A DNA stretch of 64,000 nucleotides from an uncultured Ralstonia sp. (GCA_913056305.1 CAJXMR010000006.1:1-64000), one strand, 5' to 3'; positions 44,256-53,935 are shown, counted from the stretch's first letter. Numbers and translations are program-made. The notes: generated by a model not told the origin, from the letters alone.

Positions 44256-45047
44256 ATGAACAGACAGCCTTGTACCGCTATGCGAGACCTTCCGACCGGC
44301 CGTGCGATCCGGCGACGCCATGTCAAGGCGACCGCCAACCCAAACCAAGCGAGCCACCTGCCGCAACCGCGTGGCGCCCGCCGCAAGCTGGAGACGCGAG
44401 CACGCCTGCTTGAAGCCGCACTGCTGCTGATGTCCGAGAAGAGCATCGATCGCGTGGCCATCAACGAAATCACCGAAGCGGCCGACGTCGGCTTCGGTTC
44501 CTTCTACAACCACTTCGAATCGAAGGAAGAGATCTTTGCCGCACTCATCGATTGGGCGTTCGAAGATTTCGCCAATACGCTGGACCACGTGTCATGCGGA
44601 CTCTCCGACCCGGCGGAAGTGATTGCCGTAGCGGTACGTCACATCTTGTTGCGTGCCCGGCGCGAGCCCGTGTGGGCGCGCCTGCTCATACGCGAAGGAA
44701 GCTCAGCCCGCGTACTGACGCGCGGGCTGGGGCAGCGGCTGCTGCGGGATAGTAGGAGGGGCATCGCCACGAAGCGATTCATCGTCGCGGACCCGCTGGC
44801 GAGCGTCCTTTCCGCCATTGGGAGCGTCCTGGCTGGGATCACAGCCGAGCTGCATTTCGCAACGTCGGTAGAGAACCGCTCTCGCGAGCGAATGAGTCTC
44901 GGCGTGTGCGAAGAAGGTTTGGCTGAGCGCGCAGCAGTTGTCGTGCTGCAAGCACTCGGTCTCAAGCGCGCGGAGGCGGAGAAGATCGCGCAGCGTCCGT
45001 TGCCGTTGGTCACGCCTGAAAGCAACGTTGACTCTAGATCGACATAG
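44256..45047 (+). CDS. TetR-family regulator 2 (efflux pump)
   Basis: The protein has 263 residues from the ATG at 44256. The longer frame would overlap the operator, and an ATG at 44280 is also possible. The helix-turn-helix (about 45-95) is nearly identical to TetR 1, including INEITEAADVGFGSFYNHF, so the two should bind the same DNA sequence. The ligand domains are related but clearly diverged. By position it controls the divergent RND pump. This looks like a duplication that put catabolism and efflux under sister regulators. Confidence 0.9.
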   Translation: MNRQPCTAMRDLPTGRAIRRRHVKATANPNQASHLPQPRGARRKLETRARLLEAALLLMSEKSIDRVAINEITEAADVGFGSFYNHFESKEEIFAALIDWAFEDFANTLDHVSCGLSDPAEVIAVAVRHILLRARREPVWARLLIREGSSARVLTRGLGQRLLRDSRRGIATKRFIVADPLASVLSAIGSVLAGITAELHFATSVENRSRERMSLGVCEEGLAERAAVVVLQALGLKRAEAEKIAQRPLPLVTPESNVDSRST

Positions 45048-45077
45048 GGCGACGCCGACGCCAAGAGATGGAGCTGT

Positions 45078-46190
45078 TCAAGCGTTGTAGAGCTCGCTTG
45101 TCAGGTAGCGGCGACGCAGTTCGCGCAGCGCCGTCGCCAGAATCGCGCTGATCGGCAAGGCAAGCAAGACGCCGAAAAAGCCAAAGAGGTGGCCGAAGGC
45201 CAGCAAGGCGAAGATCACCGCGAGCGGATGCAATCCGATACGTTCACCGATGAAGCGTGGCGTGAGAACGGCATTCTCCAACACCTGCCCGACGCCGTAC
45301 ACGACCGCTACCGCGCCGATACCGTACCAGCTGCCAAACTGCAGGAGCGCGGCGAGCAGTGCGAGCGCAAGCCCGACCGCGAAGCCGACGTATGGGATGA
45401 ACACCGCCAGACCGGTGAATAGGCCAAGCGGAAATGCGATCTCGAAGCCGGCAACAGTCAGCGCGATCGGATAGAACGCGGCGAGCACGCCCATCACCAG
45501 CAGCTGGCCACGCAGGTACTGCGACAGCATCCGGTCGATTTCGATGACGAACTCCCGTGTCTTGCCCAGCCAGCGCCGCGGCACTAGATTTTCCATGCGC
45601 AGGAACATCTGGTGCCGGTCGTAGAGCAGATAGAACAGCACCAGCGGGACCAGCACGACGTTGCCCACGATGGTGATCATCACATCGCCGCTCGTGCGCA
45701 AGTAGCGCCAGGCAGCGAGCGCGACAGACTGTTCGTTTCCAGTGACGCGACCCGTCAGCATGTCGCGGAGATGCGTCAGGTCCAGCGAGCCGCTCAGACC
45801 AAGGACTGCCAGCTTCGGTTGCAGCCACGCGTTGACCTTTGCAATCAGCAAAGGCAACTTCGTCTGAAGCTCCGGCCCTTCCGTTTGAATCACGGCGAAC
45901 ACGAGCGTCACCAACAGCGCCGCCATCGCTGCGAAGCAGAGGATCATCGAGAGTGCGGCAAGACCGCGCGGCACGCGATGCCTCACAAGCCACTCAACGC
46001 CCGGCTGCAACATGTAGGCAATGAGCGCGCCGAGTAGGAACGGCGTGAGGACGGGGCGCAGAGCCCACATGAGCGCGACTATTGCAATCGCGAACACTCC
46101 CCAGAACACGGCTTGGCGGCGGAACATACGTGGGAGCGCAGCGGACTGGTGCAGATCGGGGTCGAACATGGAACGGAAGTGGATGGACAT
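45078..46190 (-). CDS. AI-2E family (PerM-like) membrane transporter
   Basis: This protein of about 370 residues has seven or eight hydrophobic segments and the family pattern: two N-terminal helices (AVFWGVFAIAIVALMWAL, PFLLGALIAYMLQPG), a periplasmic helix-rich loop, and the C-terminal GVGQVLENAVLTPRFIGERIGLHP motif with a hydrophobic end. Members include autoinducer-2 exporter TqsA and sodium/proton antiporters, so the cargo is uncertain. Start options are 46190 (used) and 46169; neither has a clear ribosome site. It converges with TetR 2. Confidence 0.88.
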   Translation of the reverse strand: MSIHFRSMFDPDLHQSAALPRMFRRQAVFWGVFAIAIVALMWALRPVLTPFLLGALIAYMLQPGVEWLVRHRVPRGLAALSMILCFAAMAALLVTLVFAVIQTEGPELQTKLPLLIAKVNAWLQPKLAVLGLSGSLDLTHLRDMLTGRVTGNEQSVALAAWRYLRTSGDVMITIVGNVVLVPLVLFYLLYDRHQMFLRMENLVPRRWLGKTREFVIEIDRMLSQYLRGQLLVMGVLAAFYPIALTVAGFEIAFPLGLFTGLAVFIPYVGFAVGLALALLAALLQFGSWYGIGAVAVVYGVGQVLENAVLTPRFIGERIGLHPLAVIFALLAFGHLFGFFGVLLALPISAILATALRELRRRYLTSELYNA

Positions 46191-46246
46191 TCGGCCAGCC
46201 GGCCTGTACCCAGAAGCATGGAATGCAATGGCGCCTCGGGGCACCT

Positions 46247-47152
46247 TCACTTGACTGCGCATTCCTCGATGAATTCAACGGTATGGTCGATGAACGCCCT
46301 GACTCTTGCGGGAACCAGCGTGCGACTCATATAAGCCAGACGGACCTCAGCAGCCCCATCGACGATCTCGTATTCTTCGAGCAGGCGAACGAGCCGCCCC
46401 GCCTGGAGGTCTTGCCCGACAAGGGCCATCGGCAAGAGCCCCACTCCCAGCCCTTCCAGCACGACTTCGCGGTTGAATGCCACGTTGTTAGAAGTGATCT
46501 CGTACTTGATCGGAACAGTCAGTGGGCCTTCCTCTGCTCGGAGCGTCACGGTCGGCTTGTGCACGGAGGGCGGCACGGTAACGAAAATGTGGTCTGCGAG
46601 GTCAGCCGGATAGCGTGGCCGGGGCCGCGATTGAAGATACCCTGCCGTTGCAACAACTACCATCGGTAGACGATGGAGCAGGCGGGTCACAGCCAGTTCC
46701 GTCGCCAACATGAAAGGCAATACGAGACCAATGTCATAGCCCTCGGTCGCTAGGTCGGTGGCACCTTCAGTCAGAGTCACATCCACGATGACCTTTGGGT
46801 ACTTTCGCTTGAATGACGATACGAGAGGGGCTAGCCAAAACGAAGTGGCGGTCGTGTGCGCGACGAGGCGCAGCACACCAACGGGCAAACGACCATGGCT
46901 GCGTGCGTCAGATTCCAAGCAGTCGAGATCATCCAACACGCGGCAGCATCCGTCATAGAAGCGCTGCGCGGCGTCCGTCAAGGAGAACTGCCTTGTGGAA
47001 CGGTGAAAGAGGCGCGCACCAAGGCGCTCCTCCAACGAGGACATCGCGCGGGACACGACAGATGGCGATAGCCCGAGCATCAGCCCCGCCCGCTTGAAGT
47101 TCTTGACTTCGACGATCGTCCGAAAGAGCCGCAAACTCTCGAAATGGTCCAT
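46247..47152 (-). CDS. LysR-family transcriptional regulator
   Basis: From the ATG at 47152 (MDHFESLRLFRTIVE) the protein has 301 residues, the standard LysR length. The winged helix-turn-helix (2-60) includes GLSPSVVSRAMSSLEERLGARLF, and the effector domain follows with VIVDVTLTEGATDLATEGYDIGL. The long open frame upstream (to 47425) would add 91 residues without similarity and is not used. The target gene is not obvious, since neither neighbour is divergent in the classic way. The closest gene on the other strand is the low-GC membrane protein at 47574. Confidence 0.9.
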   Translation of the reverse strand: MDHFESLRLFRTIVEVKNFKRAGLMLGLSPSVVSRAMSSLEERLGARLFHRSTRQFSLTDAAQRFYDGCCRVLDDLDCLESDARSHGRLPVGVLRLVAHTTATSFWLAPLVSSFKRKYPKVIVDVTLTEGATDLATEGYDIGLVLPFMLATELAVTRLLHRLPMVVVATAGYLQSRPRPRYPADLADHIFVTVPPSVHKPTVTLRAEEGPLTVPIKYEITSNNVAFNREVVLEGLGVGLLPMALVGQDLQAGRLVRLLEEYEIVDGAAEVRLAYMSRTLVPARVRAFIDHTVEFIEECAVK

Positions 47153-47573
47153 AGGTACCTCGACCAAAGCTCGCACGGGAGGGTCGCGAGCTTCGGATTT
47201 GACTAAGTGGCTGCAGCACGCGCTTGTCGCCGCCTCTTCGACTGCTGACAGCACCTGGCCGCGCTCCATGTGTAAGGAAATCAATGGCGCGCCGCCCTTG
47301 ACTGGAGCGATGCGTAAGCAGGAGGCCTCGCCCCCAATCATTGCGACGCGCTTAGCGGCGGCCAAGTTGGCAGCATTCGCCAGGCGAAACGTCGCCACAA
47401 TAGTCATATCTGATATACTTGTCAACTATGACAATGTGATGCACAATTTGCAAAGCTGCCATGCCCACAAGATCGCGGAGCTGCAGCGGTACGTGTTGCC
47501 GTGACAAGGAACAACGCGCCGCCAGCGATGGCGGACGCGAAATTAACGAAACGAACCTAAGCGGACGGACTGA
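47153..47573. other. Gene-poor 421-base region carrying operator copy 3
   Basis: Between the LysR start and the next gene I find no convincing gene. The region carries the third operator copy at 47403-47435. Short frames on both strands extend from the operator but match nothing recognisable. This is where a gene governed by that operator may have been lost. Confidence 0.45.
47403..47435 (+). promoter_or_regulatory. Composite operator-like site, copy 3 (orphan)
   Basis: The site reads AGTCAT, 3 bases, TGATA, 3 bases, TTGTCAACTATGACAA. The last 16 bases form an inverted repeat with perfect 6-base arms (TTGTCA and TGACAA), the most symmetric of the three copies. No TetR gene is adjacent. Confidence 0.68.
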
Positions 47574-48356
47574 ATGAGCATCCTTGGTCGCTGCATTGCA
47601 ATTGCCATTTCCACTTTTGCCTGTGCAATTGCCGGGGTCTATGTGCACAAGCTACTCCCCTCCGAAATCAATCTATCAGTGGATGTAATCAGATCGGTTT
47701 CGGGTTTGATTGGCACTCTTTTTGCCATTGTCTTGGGCCTCCTTGTATCCTCCTCCTATACCACCTTCAACAGTCATCAGGCCGACTTTAATTCACTGAT
47801 AAACGCAGTAGCCAATATCGACCTCTTACTGAAGCAATTTCCTGATGCGTCTGATAGGCCAAGGCTTATGCTGCGGCGGATGGTTGTTCGCTTGCTGCGA
47901 CGATATTGGCCCAGTGAGGGCAAGAAGAATGGCGGGGAGGTCAGCTACGGCCATCTTTCCGAAGATGTCGAGATGGTGCTGGAGATCAACAAGCTCTCCG
48001 AGGCTTTCAGAAATATTACTCGCGACGATCTCAACTCAATTCGGCAATTCTCCAGCAACTTCATTTCCATTCAATCCAATATTGTCCGGAGCCTTTCTAA
48101 CCAGGTGCCAGCATTGCTTCTTGTCATTGTGTTTGGCTGGGCTTGTTTGTTGTTTTTTCTTTATGGCAGTCTTAGCGATGGAAATATAATCGCAATATTC
48201 TTTCTTCTATTGGGCGCCATCGCCATCGCGAGCGCAAATTTTCTGATACTGGAATTGACCCATCCGTACCAAGGCATATTCAAAGTGTCTAGTGCCCCAT
48301 TCGATTTGCTGCTGGAATCCATGATCCAGGAAGAAAATTTGTCGGGCTACGCCTGA
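47574..48356 (+). CDS. DUF4239-like (bestrophin-like) membrane protein
   Basis: The 260-residue protein has two N-terminal membrane segments (CIAIAISTFACAIAGVYV and SVSGLIGTLFAIVLGLLVSSSY), a soluble helical middle, and two C-terminal segments (LLLVIVFGWACLLFFLYG and IIAIFFLLLGAIAIASANFLIL) followed by the LTHPYQGIFKVS motif. This is the DUF4239 layout, whose function is unknown. Its codon use and base composition are much AT-richer than all neighbours, so it is probably a recent arrival. No partner gene is close. Confidence 0.72.
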   Translation: MSILGRCIAIAISTFACAIAGVYVHKLLPSEINLSVDVIRSVSGLIGTLFAIVLGLLVSSSYTTFNSHQADFNSLINAVANIDLLLKQFPDASDRPRLMLRRMVVRLLRRYWPSEGKKNGGEVSYGHLSEDVEMVLEINKLSEAFRNITRDDLNSIRQFSSNFISIQSNIVRSLSNQVPALLLVIVFGWACLLFFLYGSLSDGNIIAIFFLLLGAIAIASANFLILELTHPYQGIFKVSSAPFDLLLESMIQEENLSGYA

Positions 48357-48363
48357 ACTACTG

Positions 48364-48666
<303 letters not shown>

Positions 48667-49077
48667 AGCTGCCGTGGATCTCGGCCAGCGCGTGGCGGGC
48701 GGCGTCCGTCTTCCCTTGCGCCCGCCATCGCCTTGCCAGGCTGAACGCGGCTTGCAGTTCCAGCGACCGCGCACCCTGCGCGCGGGCCACCGCGATCGCC
48801 GTGTGAAAACAGGCTTCCGCCTCTTCGTGACCGGTGTGGAGGGCGGACCCCTCGCTTGACTGCCACAGCAGCAGTTCGCCCTTGAGCCGATGCAGTTGCG
48901 CTTCGTCTACCAGCTCTCTCGTTTCTTCGACCAGCGCCAGCGCTTCGGCTAGGCGGTCCAGTCCGGCTTGGGGCTGCCCTGCCTTTCCATAGACGTCGGC
49001 CGGCAAGGCACCTTGAACGTCCAGGCGGGCTTTGCATTGGCGTATCGGTACTAATCCGGGGTTGCGCGGAAAATCAA

Positions 49078-49098
49078 ATAGATCTATAAATAGAACTA
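49078..49098 (-). promoter_or_regulatory. GntR-type operator, copy 1
   Basis: On the minus strand the site reads TAGTTCTAT, 2 bases, ATAGA, 1 base, CTAT, containing a palindromic ATAG/CTAT core. It ends 84 bases before the CoA-transferase start. The same sequence occurs at 55030-55050 on the plus strand. HutC-type GntR proteins bind such AT-rich palindromes, and one is encoded in this operon. Confidence 0.65.
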
Positions 49099-49181
49099 TA
49101 GCATCACGATCAGGGTTGCTCGACGATCCCTGAGATTGCGAGCCCGCCGACGTCCGGCGTGACCGCCGGCAGTACTTTGAC

Positions 49182-50417
49182 ATGACTGAGAATATGAAGA
49201 CAAAGGAGACAACCGGCCCGCTGGCCGGCGTGAAGGTGGTGGACATCACCACGGTGTTCATGGGGCCATCGGCTACGCAGATGCTTGCCGACCTCGGTGC
49301 CGACGTGGTCAAAGTGGAATCACCGACGGGAGACAGCACGCGTGGCATCGGCCCGTGCGGCGACAAGAAGATGGGCCCGCTATTCCTGGGGCTGAACCGC
49401 AACAAGCGCAGCGTCGTCCTGGACCTGAAATCTCCGGCGGGGCTCGAGGCTTTGCTGCGCCTGGTCAAGAGCGCAGACGTGCTGGCGTACAACGTACGCC
49501 CCCAGGCAATGCAACGCCTCGGGCTCGATTATGAATCGCTGGCGAAGATCAATCCGCGCCTTGTCTACGTCGGCATGTTCGGCTTCTCGCAGCGCGGCCG
49601 CTATGCGCCAGAGCCGGCATTCGACGACATGATCCAGGCCGCGACTGGCCTGCCGCAGGCCGTCGCAATGGGTAGCGGTGACATCCCGCGCTATCTGCCC
49701 ATCACTATTGCCGATCGCTCGGTTGGCCTCTATGCATTTGGGGTAATCAGCGCCGCGCTCTACGCGCAAGCCCACACCGGCAAGGGGCAGCGCGTCGATG
49801 TCCCAATGTTCGAGACCATGGTGCCCTATGTGATGGGCGACCACCTCTACGGCAAAACCTTTATCCCGGCGAAGGGAGGCTTCGGGTATCCGCGCCTGCT
49901 GTCGCCGGAGCGTCGCCCGTACACGACGCGGGATGGAAGCGTCTGCTGCCTCATCTATCACGATCACCATTGGCGTGCTTTCCTCAAGGTGATCGGCAAG
50001 CCGGAGCTGTACGACACCGATCCGCGCTTTGCCAACATAACCACCCGTACCGCGCATATCACCGAGCTTTACGCCATGGTCAGCGACGAAATGGCCAAGC
50101 GGACCACGGATGAATGGCGCACGTTGCTCAAGGATGTCGACATCCCAGTCTTCCCGATGCATACGTTCGAGTCATTGCTCGAGGATCCGCATTTGAGCGA
50201 CATCGGCTTTTTCACCGAGTCTGAACACCCGGCTGTAGGGCGTATCCGTGAAATGGCGGTACCGAGCGAATGGCACGGCACGCCGCCGATGCATCGCAGT
50301 CACGCGCCTAGTCTCGGCGAGCACAGTCGGGAAGTGCTGCGCGAAGCGGGCTATGACGATGCCGCCATCGAAGCGTTGATGTCGGCAGGCGTATCCATGG
50401 AAACACACGCCAAATAG
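49182..50417 (+). CDS. Family III CoA-transferase (CaiB/BaiF type)
   Basis: The 411-residue protein has the family III N-terminus (PLAGVKVVDITTVFMGPSAT), the LGADVVKVE strand, LNRNKRSVVLDLK, the catalytic aspartate region PAFDDMIQA and the C-terminal MHTFESLLEDPHL. It should move CoA between carboxylic acids, activating the substrate of this pathway without ATP. The start may be the ATG at 49182 or the one at 49194. It heads an operon with enoyl-CoA hydratase, AtuA-like and GntR genes, and has a GntR-type site upstream. Confidence 0.92.
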   Translation: MTENMKTKETTGPLAGVKVVDITTVFMGPSATQMLADLGADVVKVESPTGDSTRGIGPCGDKKMGPLFLGLNRNKRSVVLDLKSPAGLEALLRLVKSADVLAYNVRPQAMQRLGLDYESLAKINPRLVYVGMFGFSQRGRYAPEPAFDDMIQAATGLPQAVAMGSGDIPRYLPITIADRSVGLYAFGVISAALYAQAHTGKGQRVDVPMFETMVPYVMGDHLYGKTFIPAKGGFGYPRLLSPERRPYTTRDGSVCCLIYHDHHWRAFLKVIGKPELYDTDPRFANITTRTAHITELYAMVSDEMAKRTTDEWRTLLKDVDIPVFPMHTFESLLEDPHLSDIGFFTESEHPAVGRIREMAVPSEWHGTPPMHRSHAPSLGEHSREVLREAGYDDAAIEALMSAGVSMETHAK

Positions 50418-50474
50418 CAACTCTAGACTGAGAAGAAGCGCCCCCCGCACCCGCGCACTGACATGGAAAGTCAT

Positions 50475-51242
50475 ATGAACGAAGAACTATTGAGCGAGGT
50501 TCGCGACGCGATTCTGTACCTGACCATCAATCGGCCGGAGCGTCGCAACGCCTTGAATCCTACGGTGCTGGCCGGTTTGACTGACGGTATAACACGCGCC
50601 AATTGCGACACCGACATTCGTGCCGTCGTCATCACCGGTGCGGGCGACCAGGCTTTTTGCGCCGGCGCCGATCTGCAAAGCGGCAAGTCGTTTGCCTTTG
50701 ATTACGCCCGGCCTGTTCAAGACCTTGCCAATCTCTTCCGCTGTGCCCGCCAGTCGACGGTGCCGCTGATCGCCCGTGTCAACGGTGCTTGCATGGCGGG
50801 CGGTCTGGGGCTGATGGCGATGTGCGACCTGGCGGTGGCGAGCGAGCATGCGATCTTCGGTTTGCCTGAAGTCAAGGTGGGCGTGTTTCCCGCCCAGGTA
50901 TTGAGCGTCTTGCAGGACCTGATACCGCGCCGCGTGCTCACCGAGCTGTGCCTGTGCGGTGAACCGTTCTCCGCCAGGGAGGCGCAAGCGGCCGGGCTCG
51001 TCAATCACGTCAGCGACGACCTCGACGCGAAGCTCGACTGGCTGCTGGGCCGCCTGTTGACCAAGTCGCCCACCGCAATTCGGCGAGGGCTCTACACACT
51101 CAAGCACGCGCAGAGCATGCCCTTTGAGCAATCCATGGCCTTCACCGAGAGCCAGATCGGGTTGCTTGCAATGACGGACGATGCACGAGAAGGTCAACTG
51201 GCTTTCCGCGAAAAGCGCCAGCCCATCTGGACCGGCAAATAG
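50475..51242 (+). CDS. Enoyl-CoA hydratase/isomerase family protein
   Basis: The crotonase-fold protein (255 residues from the ATG at 50475; an ATG at 50463 adds four) has INRPERRNALN, the oxyanion-hole segments GAGDQAFCAGADL and ARVNGACMAGGLGLMAMCD, and LPEVKVGVFPAQVL. A Glu is present in the usual catalytic helix region, so hydratase activity is likely. GGAAAG lies just ahead of the later ATG. It would act on the CoA ester formed by the neighbouring CoA-transferase. Confidence 0.9.
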   Translation: MNEELLSEVRDAILYLTINRPERRNALNPTVLAGLTDGITRANCDTDIRAVVITGAGDQAFCAGADLQSGKSFAFDYARPVQDLANLFRCARQSTVPLIARVNGACMAGGLGLMAMCDLAVASEHAIFGLPEVKVGVFPAQVLSVLQDLIPRRVLTELCLCGEPFSAREAQAAGLVNHVSDDLDAKLDWLLGRLLTKSPTAIRRGLYTLKHAQSMPFEQSMAFTESQIGLLAMTDDAREGQLAFREKRQPIWTGK

Positions 51243-51252
51243 GAAGACAAGG

Positions 51253-53082
51253 ATGAATGCAAAGACAGTACGCATTGGCGGCGCCTCGGGCTTCTGGGGT
51301 GACAGCAGCATTGGCGCACCTCAACTGGTGCGCCACGGTGAGATCGACTACCTGGTGTTCGACTATCTGGCCGAACTGACGATGTCGATCCTGGCCTCGG
51401 CCCGCCTGCGCAAGCCCGAATTGGGCTATGCGACGGATTTCGTGGCGGTGACGATGAAAAGCCTGCTCAAGGAAATCGTCGCGCGCGGCATCCGCGTGGT
51501 CACCAATGCAGGCGGCATCAACCCTCATGGTTGCGCGCAGGCGCTCGCGGCAGTCGCTGCCGAGCAGGGCGTGACGCTGCGTATCGCGGTGGTCGAGGGC
51601 GATGACGTGATGCCACTGCTTCCCTCATTGCGCGAAGCCGGCGTGCGTGACATGCAGAAGGGGCGTCCACTGCCGGACAACGTGGTGAGCGCGAACGCCT
51701 ATCTTGGGGCATTGCCGATCAAGGAGGCACTCGATCAGGGGGCGCAGGTCGTCATCACGGGGCGCTGTGTGGACAGCGCCGTCACGCTGGGCGTGCTGAT
51801 GCACGAGTTCAAATGGGACGCAGGCGACTATGACCGGCTGGCACAGGGGAGCCTCGCGGGCCACATCATCGAGTGCGGCTGTCAAGCCACGGGCGGACTG
51901 CATACCGATTGGGAAAGTGTGCCGGACTGGCCCGGCATCGGCTATCCGGTGATCGAGTGCCGGGCCGACGGGACCTTCCTGGTGAGCAAGCCGCCTGCCA
52001 CCGGTGGGCTCGTCAACGCCGCCACGGTCGGGGAGCAGGTTCTCTATGAGATCGGCGATCCCGCCGCCTACTTGCTGCCCGATGTGATTTGCGATTTCAC
52101 CCAGGTCCGGCTGCGTGAGGTCGGCCCGAATCAAGTGGAGGTGAGCGGTGCGCGAGGACGGGCACCCGACAGTGTCTACAAGGTCTGCGCAACGTATGTC
52201 GATGGATTCCGCGCCAATGCCCAGCTGACCATTGTCGGCGTCGACGCCGTGGCCAAGGCGGAGCGTACGGCGGAGGCGATCCTCGCCCGAACGCGCAAGC
52301 TCTTCGAGGAGCATGGCTGGGGCGATTACACCCGCACGCGGATTGAGGTGCTCGGCGCCGAATCGTGTTTTGGCCCGCACGCAGCCGCGCGGCACACGCG
52401 GGAAGCCGTGATGCGCGTGTCCGTGATGCATCCGGAGAAAGCGGCGCTGGAGTTGTTCGGCCGGGAAATCGCTGCTGCGGGGACCAGCTGGGCGCCCGGC
52501 ACAACGGGGGGCGGTGGGCGCGCCAGTCCGTCGCCGTCGATCCGGCAATATGCATTCCTGCTCGACAAAGCTGCTTTGTCCCCTGCCGTGGTAATGGACG
52601 GCAAGCGCACCGCGGTATCGATTCCTACGGCCGCCTCGGCAGCCTCGAAAGCGGAGGCGCCGATCCCGGCGCCCGGCCCGGCAGAGTCGAATGTGCGAGC
52701 ACCGTCGGTATCGATGGAGAATGAAGGCACCAGTCAATTCGCGTGCGATACGGTCGTGGTTCCACTGATTCGGCTCGCCTACGGGCGCAGTGGCGACAAA
52801 GGCGATACGGCCAACATCGGGCTGATCGCACGCCGTCCGGATTATTTGCCCGTGCTGCGTGCCGAGGTCACCGCGGCGCGTGTGGCAGACTGGCTGGGTC
52901 ATCTGGTTGAGGGGGCGGTCACGCGCTACGAATTGCCGGGCTTTGATGCGATGAACTTCGTCTGCGAGTCGGCGCTGGATGGCGGTGGTATGGCTTCGCT
53001 GCGTAATGATCCGCTCGGCAAGGGTATGGCGCAGATCCTGTTGACAATGCCGGTACGCCTACCGAAGGAAATGTTGCCATGA
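51253..53082 (+). CDS. AtuA-like protein (DUF1446) with C-terminal ferredoxin-fold domain
   Basis: The 609-residue protein starts at the ATG with AGGAAGACAAGG upstream. Residues about 4-445 form the AtuA/DUF1446 domain (VRIGGASGFWGDSS, TNAGGINPHGCAQAL, ITGRCVDSAVTLG, SVPDWPGIGYPV). An Ala/Pro-rich linker (about 480-520) leads to the AtuA-like ferredoxin-fold domain (LIRLAYGRSGDKGDTANIGL). AtuA is needed for citronellol and geraniol use in Pseudomonas, yet its reaction is unknown. No biotin carboxylase genes of that pathway are seen here, so a different substrate is likely. It overlaps the GntR gene by 4 bases. Confidence 0.88.
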   Translation: MNAKTVRIGGASGFWGDSSIGAPQLVRHGEIDYLVFDYLAELTMSILASARLRKPELGYATDFVAVTMKSLLKEIVARGIRVVTNAGGINPHGCAQALAAVAAEQGVTLRIAVVEGDDVMPLLPSLREAGVRDMQKGRPLPDNVVSANAYLGALPIKEALDQGAQVVITGRCVDSAVTLGVLMHEFKWDAGDYDRLAQGSLAGHIIECGCQATGGLHTDWESVPDWPGIGYPVIECRADGTFLVSKPPATGGLVNAATVGEQVLYEIGDPAAYLLPDVICDFTQVRLREVGPNQVEVSGARGRAPDSVYKVCATYVDGFRANAQLTIVGVDAVAKAERTAEAILARTRKLFEEHGWGDYTRTRIEVLGAESCFGPHAAARHTREAVMRVSVMHPEKAALELFGREIAAAGTSWAPGTTGGGGRASPSPSIRQYAFLLDKAALSPAVVMDGKRTAVSIPTAASAASKAEAPIPAPGPAESNVRAPSVSMENEGTSQFACDTVVVPLIRLAYGRSGDKGDTANIGLIARRPDYLPVLRAEVTAARVADWLGHLVEGAVTRYELPGFDAMNFVCESALDGGGMASLRNDPLGKGMAQILLTMPVRLPKEMLP

Positions 53083-53894
53083 AACATGCAATGACAAACG
53101 CAGCGGCCGACAGCAGCTCAACCTTGTATCAGGATGCCGCCGGCGGCGTGACCCGCTACCGGCAACTCGCGAGCGTGCTGCGCCACAAGATCGCCTCAGG
53201 CGAGTATCCGGTCGGCGAACAGCTACCCACGGTGGAAATCCTGGCCCAGACCTATGGGATCGCTAAGGTGACGGTGCGCCAGGCTTTTGCATTGCTGACC
53301 GAGGAAGGGCTGGTGAGCAGCCAGCGCGGGCGAGGCACATATGTGATCAACGGACCGTCCGCACCGGGAGATCGCCTGCGCGCGGCAATCAACGACGAGT
53401 CGGTCCACACCACCGACCTGGAAATCCGCATCTTGGAGCAGCGCAAGAATGTGAGCTTGCCGCCGGAACTGAGCAAGCGAGGCACGCCGCTGGATCAGTA
53501 CGTGATGATCCGGAAACTGCATCTCCACGACGGCACGCCGTTCTGCCTGATCGAGTCGTATGTGGCCGCGTCGGTGTTCGCCCGCTTCCCGCCGGGCGGC
53601 CCGCGGAAATACAAGCTCATCCATCTGCTGCGGCAGGTCGAAGGCGAGCGCCTTGGCATGATGCATCAGACGATGACGGTGGAACCGGCCGACTTCGCTT
53701 TGGCGCGCGATCTGGACTATGCCTTTGGGTCGCCTGTCGCCAAGGTCGTTCGAACGGCGCTCGACATCGATGGCAATGTGCTTGTCGCAGGCCTGTTCTG
53801 GTATAGGGGCGATCGCTTCGTCCTCGACGTGGAGATGCCTGCCAAGCTCACGGAGCAGTACCCTGCCCTGGCGATGCCAGAAAGCCGTCGCTAA
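53079..53894 (+). CDS. GntR-family regulator, HutC subfamily
   Basis: The 271-residue protein has a GntR winged helix-turn-helix (about 25-90, LRHKIASGEYPVGEQLPTVE and KVTVRQAFALLTEEGLVSSQRGRGTYV) and a C-terminal UTRA ligand domain (about 105-255). It is co-translated with the AtuA-like gene. It is the best candidate to bind the two near-identical sites at 49078-49098 and 55030-55050 and thus to control its own operon and the MFS gene. The inducer should be a substrate or CoA-free metabolite of the pathway. Confidence 0.92.
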   Translation: MKHAMTNAAADSSSTLYQDAAGGVTRYRQLASVLRHKIASGEYPVGEQLPTVEILAQTYGIAKVTVRQAFALLTEEGLVSSQRGRGTYVINGPSAPGDRLRAAINDESVHTTDLEIRILEQRKNVSLPPELSKRGTPLDQYVMIRKLHLHDGTPFCLIESYVAASVFARFPPGGPRKYKLIHLLRQVEGERLGMMHQTMTVEPADFALARDLDYAFGSPVAKVVRTALDIDGNVLVAGLFWYRGDRFVLDVEMPAKLTEQYPALAMPESRR

Positions 53895-53935
53895 TTTTCG
53901 GCAAGCCCCCTCAAAAAAAGAACACAGGAGACAAA

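Noticed and set aside
46247..47425. LysR gene with a 91-residue N-terminal extension
   Set aside because: The extension has no similarity, would overlap the operator copy, and the ATG at 47152 gives the standard LysR start.
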